In this document: piece after piece, positions 8,905 to 18,500 of the stretch
How positions within the stretch are numbered: position 1 is the stretch's first letter
Layout: every line of letters begins with the position of its first letter
Source: Zobellia nedashkovskayae
GTDB taxonomy: Bacteria > Bacteroidota > Bacteroidia > Flavobacteriales > Flavobacteriaceae
Direction: 5' to 3'
Assembly (NCBI RefSeq): GCF_015330125.1
Contig: NZ_JADDXR010000002.1
Coordinates: 992,001-1,056,000 of the forward strand
Length of the DNA stretch: 64,000 nucleotides
Notes under the pieces: model-generated
What the model was told of the DNA's origin: nothing
Seen by the model: the letters and a program-made list of their open reading frames with translations, nothing else
Database searches by the model: none
Program-made: the position numbers and the translations under genes

Positions 8905-9408
8905 ATGAATTTAAAACTAGTACTATTTACAATATTTTCTTTCTTAACTATTGCCGTTGCAATAGATTTAAAGGAAACAAGATCTGCCTATATTGAAGCG
9001 GTGGACAATGAAAGTGCTACCAATGCGCTTCATGAAGATTTGATTTCAGTTTCCAAAACTGATGACAAAACACTTGTTGCCTTTAAAGGTGCGGTAAGCG
9101 CTATGATGGCTAAATATGCAAAAGGCATAAAAGACAAAAAAATCTTCTTAAAAGAGGGTAAGGAACTTTTGGAGTATGCTCTAGAAGCAGACCCAAATAA
9201 TGTAGAAATACACTGTATTAGGTTAAGCGTACAAGAGAATGTACCCAAAATTACAGGCTACACTAAAAATATTGAGGAAGACAAGCAATTTATACTCAAC
9301 AACTTCAATTCCATCTCCAATAAAAACAGTAAGAATTTCGTTAAAGGATATATCATAAAATCTGAGGCTTTTACCGAAACGGAAAGGCAATTGCTACAAG
9401 GGTCGTAA
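8905..9408 (+). CDS. small secreted protein of the pigment cluster, unknown function
   Basis: This 167-residue protein has an N-terminal hydrophobic segment (residues 3-19, LVLFTIFSFLTIAVAI) that looks like a signal peptide. The mature part is helical and resembles a single TPR-like repeat unit (LEYALEADPNNVEIHCIRLSV). No catalytic motif is seen. It lies 5 bases after the dehydratase and closes the first transcriptional block before the promoter at 9391-9420. Confidence 0.65.
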   Translation: MNLKLVLFTIFSFLTIAVAIDLKETRSAYIEAVDNESATNALHEDLISVSKTDDKTLVAFKGAVSAMMAKYAKGIKDKKIFLKEGKELLEYALEADPNNVEIHCIRLSVQENVPKITGYTKNIEEDKQFILNNFNSISNKNSKNFVKGYIIKSEAFTETERQLLQGS

Positions 9409-9420
9409 TACGTATCTTTG
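9391..9420 (+). promoter_or_regulatory. Bacteroidota-type promoter, TTG-N19-TAnnTTTG
   Basis: A TTG at 9391-9393 and TATCTTTG at 9413-9420 are separated by 19 bases, matching the -33/-7 consensus of Bacteroidota sigma factors. It lies just upstream of the glycosyltransferase gene and gives the second half of the cluster its own start of transcription. The -33 element overlaps the end of the preceding gene. Confidence 0.6.
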
Positions 9421-9498
9421 TAGAAAATTCGAACCGGTTTCCTGAACCCTTTGAAAAAATTGCTCGTGTCAACCCCTATTCCAACACTTCAAAACACC

Positions 9499-10668
9499 AT
9501 GCAGCAACTTAATTGCTGTGTAATGGTACCGACTTATAATAATGCGGGCACCTTAAAGCGGGTACTTGACAGTATTTTGGAACGGACTACTTCTATCATT
9601 GTTATTAATGATGGAGCTACGGATAATACGACGGATATTTTAAAAGAATATCCAACCCTACAGCAAATTCATTTACCGGAGAATAAAGGCAAAGGTAACG
9701 CCCTTCAAGTAGGATTTAAAGCTGCTATTTCCAAAGGGTATGATTATGCCATTACCATAGATTCTGACGGGCAACATTTTCCTGAAGACCTTTCTGTATT
9801 CTTGGATGAGTTGAAAGCGGAAGAATCTCCCAACGTGCTCTACATTGGTTCGCGAAACATGCAACAGGAAGATGTACCTGGTAAAAGTAGTTTTGGTAAT
9901 AAGTTCTCTAACTTTTGGTTTTGGTTTGAAACGGGTACCAAACTACAGGACACACAATGTGGTTACCGACTTTACCCCTTGAAGGAGCTAAAGGATTTAA
10001 AGTTTTATACCCCAAAATTCGAGTTTGAAATAGAGATAATCGTGCGTTTGGCATGGAACGGTACCACAGTAAAAAATGTTCCTGTACGTATTTTGTACGA
10101 TGAAACGGAAAGGGTATCTCACTTTAGAACAGTACCCGATTTTGCGCGCATAAGTGTACTGAATACTTGGTTGGTTATAGTTACTATTTTCTATATAAAG
10201 CCACGTAACTTCATCAGGAAAATAAAAAAAAAAGGATTTAAAAATTTCCTTTTAGAAGACTTGCTCCGTAGTGATGATTCCCCAAAGACAAAAGCACTGT
10301 CCATTGCTTTAGGGGTATTTTTGGGAATAGCTCCATTCTGGGGTTTTCAGACCATACTCGTTTTTGCACTCGCAGCCCTTTTTGGCTTGAACAAGGCTAT
10401 TACCTTTGCTTTTTCTAACGTTAGCTTGCCTCCTTTAATTCCGTTTATTATATTTTTCAGTCTTAAAATAGGTGTATTGATTACGGGTGAAGAGGTTTTA
10501 TTTTCAATAGAAAATATGACCGAAAACTTTGACATACTGCAAAACCTTAAAACGTATCTCATTGGCAGCCTTATCCTAGCTACTGCATCTGCTCTACTTT
10601 TTGGCATCGTTGGGTATTTCACGATTCTCTATTTAGGAAAGAAAAAAATGGTCGTAGACAATGGGTAG
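9499..10668 (+). CDS. GT2 glycosyltransferase fused to DUF2062
   Basis: The 389-residue protein (ATG at 9499) has a GT-A domain in its first 230 residues: MVPTYNNAGTLKRVLDSIL, the nucleotide-binding VINDGATDNT, and the metal-binding DSDGQHFPED. After that a DUF2062 membrane domain follows (LGVFLGIAPFWGFQT), with three or four hydrophobic segments. Such fusions occur in flexirubin and aryl-polyene clusters next to the MMPL exporter. It may attach a polar head group to the pigment or lipid; donor and acceptor are unknown. An upstream in-frame TTG at 9451 is a weaker start. Confidence 0.85.
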   Translation: MQQLNCCVMVPTYNNAGTLKRVLDSILERTTSIIVINDGATDNTTDILKEYPTLQQIHLPENKGKGNALQVGFKAAISKGYDYAITIDSDGQHFPEDLSVFLDELKAEESPNVLYIGSRNMQQEDVPGKSSFGNKFSNFWFWFETGTKLQDTQCGYRLYPLKELKDLKFYTPKFEFEIEIIVRLAWNGTTVKNVPVRILYDETERVSHFRTVPDFARISVLNTWLVIVTIFYIKPRNFIRKIKKKGFKNFLLEDLLRSDDSPKTKALSIALGVFLGIAPFWGFQTILVFALAALFGLNKAITFAFSNVSLPPLIPFIIFFSLKIGVLITGEEVLFSIENMTENFDILQNLKTYLIGSLILATASALLFGIVGYFTILYLGKKKMVVDNG

Positions 10669-13600
10669 TTTCTTCTTTAAAGCATATCAATTTATTGCAC
10701 GGAAACGGGTGTTATCCGTATCGGCACTTGTTGTTCTTCTTATAGGGCTATCTATCATTGTATCTAAAATTCAGTTTGAAGATGATATAACCTCTTTAAT
10801 TCCCGCAAACGAAGAAGCGCAACGCGTTCAAAAGGTTTTAAAATCTATTACGTTTACGGATAAGATTATCATCAATATTCAAAAAGAAGAAGATGGCACT
10901 GTAGATGACCTTACGCGATACGCCAAAAATTTGCTGGATAGTCTAGAGCAAAATCAATCGGAATTCATCAAAAATATACAAGGCAGGGTAAATTCTGATG
11001 ATATACCTAAAACGTTAGATTTAGTTTATGAGAACTTGCCGCTCTTTTTAGAAACGGACGACTATCCTAGTATTACTAAAAAAATAAGACCGGACAGTAT
11101 TGCTAAAGTTACTGCCGAAAATTACCGGACGCTCATTTCCCCATCGGGTATTATTGCTAAGAAAACCATTGTAAAAGATCCCTTAAGGCTTTCCTTTATT
11201 GCCCTAAAACGGTTGCAAGAACTAGGTGTTGGTGATGATTTTAAACTAAAAAACGGCTTTCTATTAGATAAAGAGGAAAAAAATATTCTCCTTTTTCTTA
11301 CCCCTGCTTATGGCTCAAATGAAACCGATAAAAATCTACCTTTTTCAAATGCGCTTTACGACCTGCAAGACAAACTTAATACAGCTTACAAGACAAAAGT
11401 ACGTAGTGAATATTATGGAGCAGCATTGGTTGCGGTAGCCAATGCCAAACAGATTAGAAGCGACATTCAGTTTACAGTAAGCATTGCCATGACTTTGCTA
11501 ATCATAATTCTAATGCTTTTCTACCGAAAGCTGGCATTGCCATTTATTCTCTTTCTACCCACGTTGGTAGGTGCGTTATTGTCAATTGCTTTTCTATGTA
11601 TAATCCGGGATAAGATTTCTGCTATTTCATTAGGTATTGGTTCTGTCCTTTTAGGCGTTACGCTAGATTATGCCCTGCACATACTTACACATATACGAAA
11701 CGGAAATGGCGCAGAGAGCCTCTATAAAGAAGTAGCACCTTCTATTTTAATGAGTAGCCTAACCACGGCATCTGCCTTTTTGTGTCTTTTATTTCTAGAG
11801 TCTCAGGCATTACAAGATCTTGGTATTTTTGCTGCTGTAAGTGTTCTTGGGGCTTCGGTTTTTGCCTTGCTGTTCATTCCACAAGTCTACTCCGCAAAAA
11901 AAGCGGTTAGCGCAAGAAAGACAATTTTAGATCGTGTGGCATCTTTCGACTTTAACAAATCAAAATGGGCCATTATAGTATTGGTTCTATTTTCTGTTAT
12001 TAGCATTTTTACCTATAATAAGGTTGTTTTCAATAAGGATATTGCCAAGTTGAACTACGAAACCGAGGTTTTACGCGATGCACGGAAACGATTGGAAACC
12101 TTGACCGATATTAGTTCAAAGTCTATATATCTATCAACATACGGGAAGGATATCCAAACTGTTTTAACACAAAACGATTCGCTTTATGACGAGCTAAAAA
12201 TTCTTGAAGAGAAAAAAGAGATATTGAGCTTTAGCTCCGTTGGCGGACTCATTCGCGCCAAAAAAACGCAAGAGGAAAAAATTGGTAGATGGAATGATTT
12301 CTGGACTCCGTCCAAAATCAATACAACCAAAGAAAACCTTATTGAAAGTAGTAAGGAGTTTGGTTTTAAACCTACCACATTCTCCCAATTTTACAATTTA
12401 CTGAATGACGACTTCAAACCTATGGAGGTTACGGCGTTCGATTCTATACAATCGTTTTCACTTGATGATTATATTGTAAACGATGAAAACGGGACTACCA
12501 TCACCTCTCTGGTTAAAGTAGATGACGACCATATTAATACGCTACGCGAACGTTTTGAAAACTCACCCAACACCCTACTCATTGACCGTCAACAGGTAAA
12601 TGAAACGTTTTTGGGGAACTTAAAAAACGACTTCAACAGTTTAATCGGGTATTCATTTCTGGTTGTCTTGTTTATCCTACTCCTATTCTACCGCAGCCTT
12701 TCATTGACTGTAATAACGAGTATTCCCATTTTTCTCACTTGGTTTTTGACCGTGGGTATTATGGGCCTTTTCCATATTGAATTCAATATTTTCAATATTA
12801 TTATCTGTAGTTTTATTTTTGGTCTTGGTGTTGACTATAGTATTTTCATCACCAACGGATTACTTACGGAATACCGAACTGGAGAAAAGGTACTCCACAC
12901 CCATAAAACCTCTATATTACTATCGGTCATTACTACTATTGCCGGTGTAGGTGTGTTGATTTTTGCAAAACACCCTGTTCTATATACGATTTCTACGGTG
13001 TCGCTAATAGGTATTCTATCTGCAGCATTCGTGGCTTTCACCCTTCAGCCCTTATTGTTCAAGCTCTTTATTGGAAGTGCAGATAAGCGACCGATTTCTA
13101 TGCGTTATTTTATACACTCCGTGTTATCCTTCGGTTATTTTGGCATGGGAGGCTTTTTACATTCCATTTATGGCGTAGTTAAATTAAAATTATCGCCAAA
13201 GAGCCGGAAGAATGAGAACTTAGGTTTCCATAAATCGGTTTCAAAGTTGATGGGTTCTGTTTTATACACTAATCCTTTTGTATCCAAAGAAATTAGAAAT
13301 ACATATAACGAGACTTTTGAAAAACCCGTAATGATTATCGCCAATCACACTAGTTTTTTGGATATTCTAGCTATTGGTATGTTGCACCCAAAGATTATCT
13401 TCATGGTAAACGATTGGGTTTATAACTCTCCTGTTTTTGGAAGTGCAGCAAAGTTGGCCGGTGCATACCCCGTATCTGGCGGTATTGAAAACGGAGAAGC
13501 CTTTTTAAAAGAAAAAGTTGCACAAGGGTTCAGTATTATTGCTTTCCCGGAAGGTACGCGTTCATCAACCAACAAAATAAAACGTTTTCACAAGGGCGCT

Positions 13601-14347
13601 TTCTATTTGGCACAACAGTTTGAATTGGATATTCTTCCCGTCCTCATTCACGGTAATTCAGAAGTCTTACCTAAAGGAAGTTTTATAATTCGTGATGGTA
13701 AAATTACAATAGAACTTTTACCAAGAATTGATGCACACGATACGCAATATGGCAAAAATTATAGTGAGCGTGCCAAACAGCTAGGAGCCTATTTTAGGAG
13801 TGAGTTTAGAAGACTTAGAGATGAGATTGAAGATGAGAATTATTGGGATAAAGCACTTCTGGAGAACTATAGATATAAAGGTGATGCCATTTACAAAGCG
13901 GTTAAGCTAGATTTGGAGACCAATAGAAAAACGTACTATTCCCTACTGCAACAAATAGGGAAAAAGAATAAAATTGTTCATTTATCCGAAGATTTTGGGC
14001 AATTAGATTTGCTACTTGCCTTAGATTCTTTTGATAGAAAAATAACCTTAAGTCTCGCAGATAAGGAAGCTTCGGTTTTACTCAAAAACAATTTTCTTAC
14101 CAAGCATTATAGTAAAATTGAAGTTACCGATAGTTTAGAAAAAGCCCTTGCAACGGTTGCCGATGTACTAATAATCGATATGAAAATAGAAATCGCACAA
14201 CTCACCAAGTTTATGGTCAATGAGTTTGAAACTATTATCTTACTGAAAGAAGCACGGCATATAGATTTAGCTACGCTAAAAGCATTAGGTTTCATTACTA
14301 GCGAACAAAATGATAACTTTAGGCTACTAAATAAGATACGCAGTTAA
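10661..14347 (+). CDS. MMPL/RND-type exporter fused to a 1-acylglycerol-3-phosphate-like acyltransferase
   Basis: The 1228-residue protein has three parts. Residues 1 to about 810 form an MMPL exporter with two sets of transmembrane helices and two extracytoplasmic domains (LGVTLDYALHILTH and GLGVDYSIFITNG are the conserved TM4/TM10 segments). Residues about 870-1060 form a PlsC-like acyltransferase with the HX4D motif (His896-Asp901) and EGTRS (Glu964). The last 130 residues look like a methyltransferase-type Rossmann remnant. In aryl-polyene clusters the exporter and acyltransferase are often separate; here they are one chain, which couples esterification and export. It overlaps the glycosyltransferase by 8 bases and ends in TAATG with the next gene. 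Confidence 0.9.
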   Translation: MGSFFFKAYQFIARKRVLSVSALVVLLIGLSIIVSKIQFEDDITSLIPANEEAQRVQKVLKSITFTDKIIINIQKEEDGTVDDLTRYAKNLLDSLEQNQSEFIKNIQGRVNSDDIPKTLDLVYENLPLFLETDDYPSITKKIRPDSIAKVTAENYRTLISPSGIIAKKTIVKDPLRLSFIALKRLQELGVGDDFKLKNGFLLDKEEKNILLFLTPAYGSNETDKNLPFSNALYDLQDKLNTAYKTKVRSEYYGAALVAVANAKQIRSDIQFTVSIAMTLLIIILMLFYRKLALPFILFLPTLVGALLSIAFLCIIRDKISAISLGIGSVLLGVTLDYALHILTHIRNGNGAESLYKEVAPSILMSSLTTASAFLCLLFLESQALQDLGIFAAVSVLGASVFALLFIPQVYSAKKAVSARKTILDRVASFDFNKSKWAIIVLVLFSVISIFTYNKVVFNKDIAKLNYETEVLRDARKRLETLTDISSKSIYLSTYGKDIQTVLTQNDSLYDELKILEEKKEILSFSSVGGLIRAKKTQEEKIGRWNDFWTPSKINTTKENLIESSKEFGFKPTTFSQFYNLLNDDFKPMEVTAFDSIQSFSLDDYIVNDENGTTITSLVKVDDDHINTLRERFENSPNTLLIDRQQVNETFLGNLKNDFNSLIGYSFLVVLFILLLFYRSLSLTVITSIPIFLTWFLTVGIMGLFHIEFNIFNIIICSFIFGLGVDYSIFITNGLLTEYRTGEKVLHTHKTSILLSVITTIAGVGVLIFAKHPVLYTISTVSLIGILSAAFVAFTLQPLLFKLFIGSADKRPISMRYFIHSVLSFGYFGMGGFLHSIYGVVKLKLSPKSRKNENLGFHKSVSKLMGSVLYTNPFVSKEIRNTYNETFEKPVMIIANHTSFLDILAIGMLHPKIIFMVNDWVYNSPVFGSAAKLAGAYPVSGGIENGEAFLKEKVAQGFSIIAFPEGTRSSTNKIKRFHKGAFYLAQQFELDILPVLIHGNSEVLPKGSFIIRDGKITIELLPRIDAHDTQYGKNYSERAKQLGAYFRSEFRRLRDEIEDENYWDKALLENYRYKGDAIYKAVKLDLETNRKTYYSLLQQIGKKNKIVHLSEDFGQLDLLLALDSFDRKITLSLADKEASVLLKNNFLTKHYSKIEVTDSLEKALATVADVLIIDMKIEIAQLTKFMVNEFETIILLKEARHIDLATLKALGFITSEQNDNFRLLNKIRS

Positions 14348-15894
14348 TGAAAGAGCATTATGACGTAGTGGTTGTGGGTAGTGGCATGGGCGGTCTCGTT
14401 TCTGCTATTATCATGGCGCGCGAAGGTAAGAGTGTCTGCGTATTGGAAAAAAATAATCAGTACGGCGGCAACTTACAGACCTTTGTTCGTGAACGTACTA
14501 TTTTTGATACAGGTGTTCATTATTTAGGCGGATTGGAAAAAGGCCAAAATCTTTATCGTTACTTTGAGTATCTGGATATTTTAGACGGACTTCACCTTAC
14601 CAGATTGAATGAAGATGGTTTTGACCTCATCACTTTTGATGGCGATGAAAAAGAATACCCACATGCACAAGGTTATCCAAATTTTGAACGCCAACTAGTA
14701 GAAAAATTTCCGGAAGAGAAAGAAGCCATTCATCAATACTGTAAAAAACTACAGGATATTTGCAATCAATTTCCGCTTTATAATCTAAAACACGGCAAGC
14801 CATATCATGAAGATACTGAGCTTTTTTCCTTGCCTGCCAAAGCATATATTGACTCCGTAACCCAAAACGAAAAACTACGGGCCGTACTTGCCGGTTCCAA
14901 CCTTTTATACGCGGGCGAAGCAGATAAAACTCCATTTTACGTGCATGCGCTCTCTGTAAATTCATACATTCAAAGCTCGTACAGATGTGCAGATGGTGGT
15001 AGCCAGATTACCAAACTACTCATTAAAAGACTAAAGGAAAGTGGTGGAGAAGCCTATAAACATAGTGAGGTAACCCAATTTAATGTTGAAGACAAGCAAA
15101 TAGCATCGGTCGTAACAAAAAAGGGTAATGTTATAAAAGGAGACCTTTTCATTTCAAACATAGAACCTAAAATCACCCTCCAAATGGTAGGAGAAGCGCA
15201 TTTTAGAAAATCATATGCCAATCGCATAAAAAGTATAGATAGCACTGTTTCGGCTTTTAGTATCCATATTGTACTAAAGCCAGAGACGTTCAAATATCTA
15301 AACCACAACTACTATCATTTTAAAGACCATAAATCGGTTTGGAACTCGCATAATTACACCCAAAAATCATGGCCAGAAGCCTATATGGTTTCTATGGGTA
15401 CACGTAAGAACCAAGGAGAATGGGCTGATCAGCTTACCGCTATTACCTATATGCGCTATGAAGAGCTAAAACCTTGGTCTGGCACCTTCAACACCGTATC
15501 TCACAAGAATAGTCGCGGGGAAACCTACGAAGAGTTCAAAGAAGCCAAAATAGAAGCATTTTTAAAGGTTCTTGAAGAGAAATTTCCGCATATCCGCGAA
15601 AGCATACAATCTGTTCATACCTCTACCCCATTATCTTACAGAGATTATATTGGCTGCAATGAAGGTTCCATGTACGGTTACGCCAAAGATTACAACATAC
15701 CGCTAAAGACTTTTATTTCGCCCCGAACCAAAATAAAAAACCTGTTTTTTACAGGCCAAAGTATTAATATGCACGGAATTTTAGGAGTGACCATTAGTAG
15801 CGTGGTTACCTGTTCCGAAATTTTGGGCAGTGAATATTTGTTAGATAAAATTATTAAAGGGAGTACGAATACCAACGAAAAAATAGATGCATAA
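14347..15894 (+). CDS. FAD-dependent oxidoreductase, phytoene desaturase/retinol saturase-like
   Basis: This 515-residue flavoprotein has the N-terminal dinucleotide motif VVVGSGMGGLVSAI, followed by the second-strand Glu of VLEKN that binds the FAD ribose. The C-terminal FFTGQSINMHGILGVT segment is typical of the CrtI-type family. It could desaturate or isomerise the polyene, or modify the aryl end. It is translationally coupled to both neighbours by TAATG overlaps. The substrate is not known. Confidence 0.85.
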   Translation: MKEHYDVVVVGSGMGGLVSAIIMAREGKSVCVLEKNNQYGGNLQTFVRERTIFDTGVHYLGGLEKGQNLYRYFEYLDILDGLHLTRLNEDGFDLITFDGDEKEYPHAQGYPNFERQLVEKFPEEKEAIHQYCKKLQDICNQFPLYNLKHGKPYHEDTELFSLPAKAYIDSVTQNEKLRAVLAGSNLLYAGEADKTPFYVHALSVNSYIQSSYRCADGGSQITKLLIKRLKESGGEAYKHSEVTQFNVEDKQIASVVTKKGNVIKGDLFISNIEPKITLQMVGEAHFRKSYANRIKSIDSTVSAFSIHIVLKPETFKYLNHNYYHFKDHKSVWNSHNYTQKSWPEAYMVSMGTRKNQGEWADQLTAITYMRYEELKPWSGTFNTVSHKNSRGETYEEFKEAKIEAFLKVLEEKFPHIRESIQSVHTSTPLSYRDYIGCNEGSMYGYAKDYNIPLKTFISPRTKIKNLFFTGQSINMHGILGVTISSVVTCSEILGSEYLLDKIIKGSTNTNEKIDA

Positions 15895-16775
15895 TGGGAC
15901 AGTTTAAAACAACTCCAGTAGAACGAGTAGAAAACATCTCAAAGGCGGACTTTATAAAAAACTATTACAAACCGCAAAAACCAGTTCTGATTACCGGTTT
16001 GACTAAAGATTGGCCAGCCTTCGAAAAGTGGAAGCTAGATTATATTCAAGAACGAGCAGGAGACCAAATTGTGCCTTTGTATAATAATGAACCTGCCAAA
16101 GACAAGGAAAGTGTATACGCCCCGAAGAAGGAAATGAAGCTGAGCGAATACATAGAAATTCTAAAAACCGAACCTACGGATCTACGGATTTTCTTTTATA
16201 ATATTTTGAAAGAAATGCCGGAACTCCTCAAAGATTTTGAGTACCCGGATATTGGATTAAAATTCTTTAAAAAACTACCCGCACTTTTCTTTGGAGGAGG
16301 AACATCTAAAGTATTCATGCATTATGATATTGATTTGCCAGATAGCATGCATTTTCATTTTGATGGTGATAAGGTCGTAAATCTCTTCTCGCCAGAGCAG
16401 ACTCAATACCTGTACAGAGTTCCTTTTGCTATTCATAATATTGAAGATATAGATATGGATAATCCGGATTTTGAAAAATATCCGGCACTGCAATATGCGC
16501 AAGAAATACGTGCGGAAATGAGACATGGTGATGCACTTTATATGCCTAGTGGCTATTGGCACTCCATCCGATATCTAAACGGCGGATTTTCTATGACGTT
16601 ACGGGCATTACCAAGGCACCCTGGCCGTTTTGCCAATATGCTGTACAACGTAGTCATTATGAGAAATATTGACAATATTACTCGAAAATATCGTGGTCAA
16701 AAATGGTTGGATTATAAAGACCGATGGGCAATAAAACGCACTGAAAAGAATCTAAAAGCTAAAAAAGATAGCTAG
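15894..16775 (+). CDS. cupin_8/JmjC-type Fe(II)/2-oxoglutarate oxygenase-like protein
   Basis: The 293-residue protein has a JmjC/cupin_8 fold. It opens with the usual PVLITGLTKDWPAFEKW segment. The metal-site region reads FMHYDIDLPDSMHFHFDG, and the distal His lies in MPSGYWHSIRYLNGG, so the HxD...H ligand set can be placed. The family hydroxylates proteins or small molecules. In this cluster it may hydroxylate the aryl ring or chain; that is inferred. It overlaps the upstream oxidoreductase by one base (TAATG). Confidence 0.82.
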   Translation: MGQFKTTPVERVENISKADFIKNYYKPQKPVLITGLTKDWPAFEKWKLDYIQERAGDQIVPLYNNEPAKDKESVYAPKKEMKLSEYIEILKTEPTDLRIFFYNILKEMPELLKDFEYPDIGLKFFKKLPALFFGGGTSKVFMHYDIDLPDSMHFHFDGDKVVNLFSPEQTQYLYRVPFAIHNIEDIDMDNPDFEKYPALQYAQEIRAEMRHGDALYMPSGYWHSIRYLNGGFSMTLRALPRHPGRFANMLYNVVIMRNIDNITRKYRGQKWLDYKDRWAIKRTEKNLKAKKDS

Positions 16776-16782
16776 AGCATCG

Positions 16783-16790
16783 TACTTTTG
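16783..16790 (+). promoter_or_regulatory. TAnnTTTG -7 element upstream of the C45-family gene
   Basis: TACTTTTG lies 33 bases before the ATG of the C45-like lipoprotein gene, in the 48-base gap after the cupin gene. No TTG is seen at the expected -33 distance, so the promoter is only partly supported. Confidence 0.4.
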
Positions 16791-16823
16791 CCACTATTGT
16801 TTGTTGTATAGCCGATTGATGTA

Positions 16824-18500
16824 ATGCCGAAAAAATTCTTCCTAAACATATTCGTTCTTATAGGCTTGGCCTTTCTTTTAGGGTCATGTGGCGTTTCAAA
16901 ATCATTGAAAGACCTGCCGAATATTAGTCAGTATGAAGTTGATGTGGCCAAACGGCAACAACTTACGGATTCCACATATGTACTAGAAAATAACTTTTTG
17001 ACCAAAAATCAACAGGGTCTTTACGAACTTTATGTTTCAGGAAACCCATATGAACTGGGTCTCAAGACGGGAAGTCTAACGCAAGAACTTTTTCAAGAAC
17101 AAGAACGGGTTTTTATTGAAAAGATAGATGAGTTGGTTCCTAAAAAAGGAAAACAAAAACTACTTCGCAAATTCTTAGCTTGGTTCAACCGGAAAATGTA
17201 CAAAAATGTTGATGAGCAATACAAAGCAGAGATTTATGGTATTTCTCATTATGCCTCAAAAGATTATGACCGCATTGCAGCTCCTTACCCACGTGTCATG
17301 TATTTTCATGGAGCCCACGATATTGGTCATGCGCTACAAGATTTAGCTTTGGTGGGCTGTTCATCGTTTGCCGCTTGGGGCGACCATACTGAAGACGGCA
17401 AACTTCTCATTGCCCGTAATTTTGATTTCTATGCAGGTGATGATTTTGCTAAGAATAAAATTATTGCTTTTGTAGCTCCAGATGAGGGCCATAAATTTAT
17501 GTCGGTTACCTGGGGTGGTATGATCGGGGTGGTTTCTGGAATGAACGACCAAGGTTTAACCGTAACGATTAATGCGGGAAAATCTAAATTTCCACTGGTG
17601 GCCAAAACACCTATATCATTAGTCACACGGGAAATTTTGCAATACGCCTCAACTATAGAAGAGGCAATTGCCATTGCCAAAAAACGGGAAGTCTTTGTTT
17701 CAGAATCTATTTTCGTGGGAAGTGCCAAGGATAAAAAAGCTGCCGTTATTGAGGTTTCTCCACATAATTTTGGGGTTTATGAAGTGGAGAATGGGAACCA
17801 ACTTGTTTGTTCCAATCACTTTCAGAGTGCGGCCTATGCCAATGATAAAAAGAACCAAAAACATATTTTAGAGAGCCACTCTGAATATCGTTACGAACGT
17901 ATGGAAGAACTTCTGAACGAAGAGCCAAAAGTAACCCCAGAGATCGCCATAGACATTCTAAGAAACAAAAACGGACTTGAAGACCAACGTATTGGTTACG
18001 GAAATGAAAAGGCGTTGAACCAAATGTTGGCACACCACGGCATCGTTTTTCAACCAGAAGACCTTATGGTTTGGGTGTCAAGTAATCCGTATCAATTGGG
18101 CGAATTTGTGGCTTACGACCTAAATGAGGTTTTTAAGAATGCTAATCAAAACCAACAGGCAAGACCTATATCATCGGCAAATAAGAACATAGCTGCAGAC
18201 CCTTTTCTAAGTACTTTGGCCTATCGTCATTATGAACGTTATAGAGAATTAAATAGTCAAGTTACAGCTGCGCTTGTTGCCGAAGAAAAAATTGAACCGT
18301 CTATCTTAACAGAATTTATAGCGGTAAATCCCGATTTTTGGGAAGTCCATTTTCTTGTGGGACAGTATTACTACGAAAACGGATTGTTTGAGGAAGCCCT
18401 AAAATCTTTTGAAACCGCCAAGACTAAAGAAGTAACCACAGTACCAGATACAGAGGCCATCAACAAGTATATTAAAAAATCTAAAAGGAAGCTCAAATAA
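16824..18500 (+). CDS. C45-family peptidase / acyl-CoA:6-aminopenicillanate acyltransferase-like lipoprotein
   Basis: The 558-residue protein carries a lipoprotein signal (FLLGSC, Cys22), so it acts outside the inner membrane. The N-terminal-nucleophile motif GCSSFAAWG places the catalytic Cys at residue 179, followed by LIARNFDF and the GGMIGVVSGMNDQGL segment of the family. A TPR-like tail lies near the C-terminus (WEVHFLVGQYYYENGLFEEALKSFE). C45 enzymes cleave or form amide or ester bonds of acyl groups. By context it could transfer or release the finished acyl pigment. It shares TAATG with the ligase gene. Confidence 0.82.
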   Translation: MPKKFFLNIFVLIGLAFLLGSCGVSKSLKDLPNISQYEVDVAKRQQLTDSTYVLENNFLTKNQQGLYELYVSGNPYELGLKTGSLTQELFQEQERVFIEKIDELVPKKGKQKLLRKFLAWFNRKMYKNVDEQYKAEIYGISHYASKDYDRIAAPYPRVMYFHGAHDIGHALQDLALVGCSSFAAWGDHTEDGKLLIARNFDFYAGDDFAKNKIIAFVAPDEGHKFMSVTWGGMIGVVSGMNDQGLTVTINAGKSKFPLVAKTPISLVTREILQYASTIEEAIAIAKKREVFVSESIFVGSAKDKKAAVIEVSPHNFGVYEVENGNQLVCSNHFQSAAYANDKKNQKHILESHSEYRYERMEELLNEEPKVTPEIAIDILRNKNGLEDQRIGYGNEKALNQMLAHHGIVFQPEDLMVWVSSNPYQLGEFVAYDLNEVFKNANQNQQARPISSANKNIAADPFLSTLAYRHYERYRELNSQVTAALVAEEKIEPSILTEFIAVNPDFWEVHFLVGQYYYENGLFEEALKSFETAKTKEVTTVPDTEAINKYIKKSKRKLK

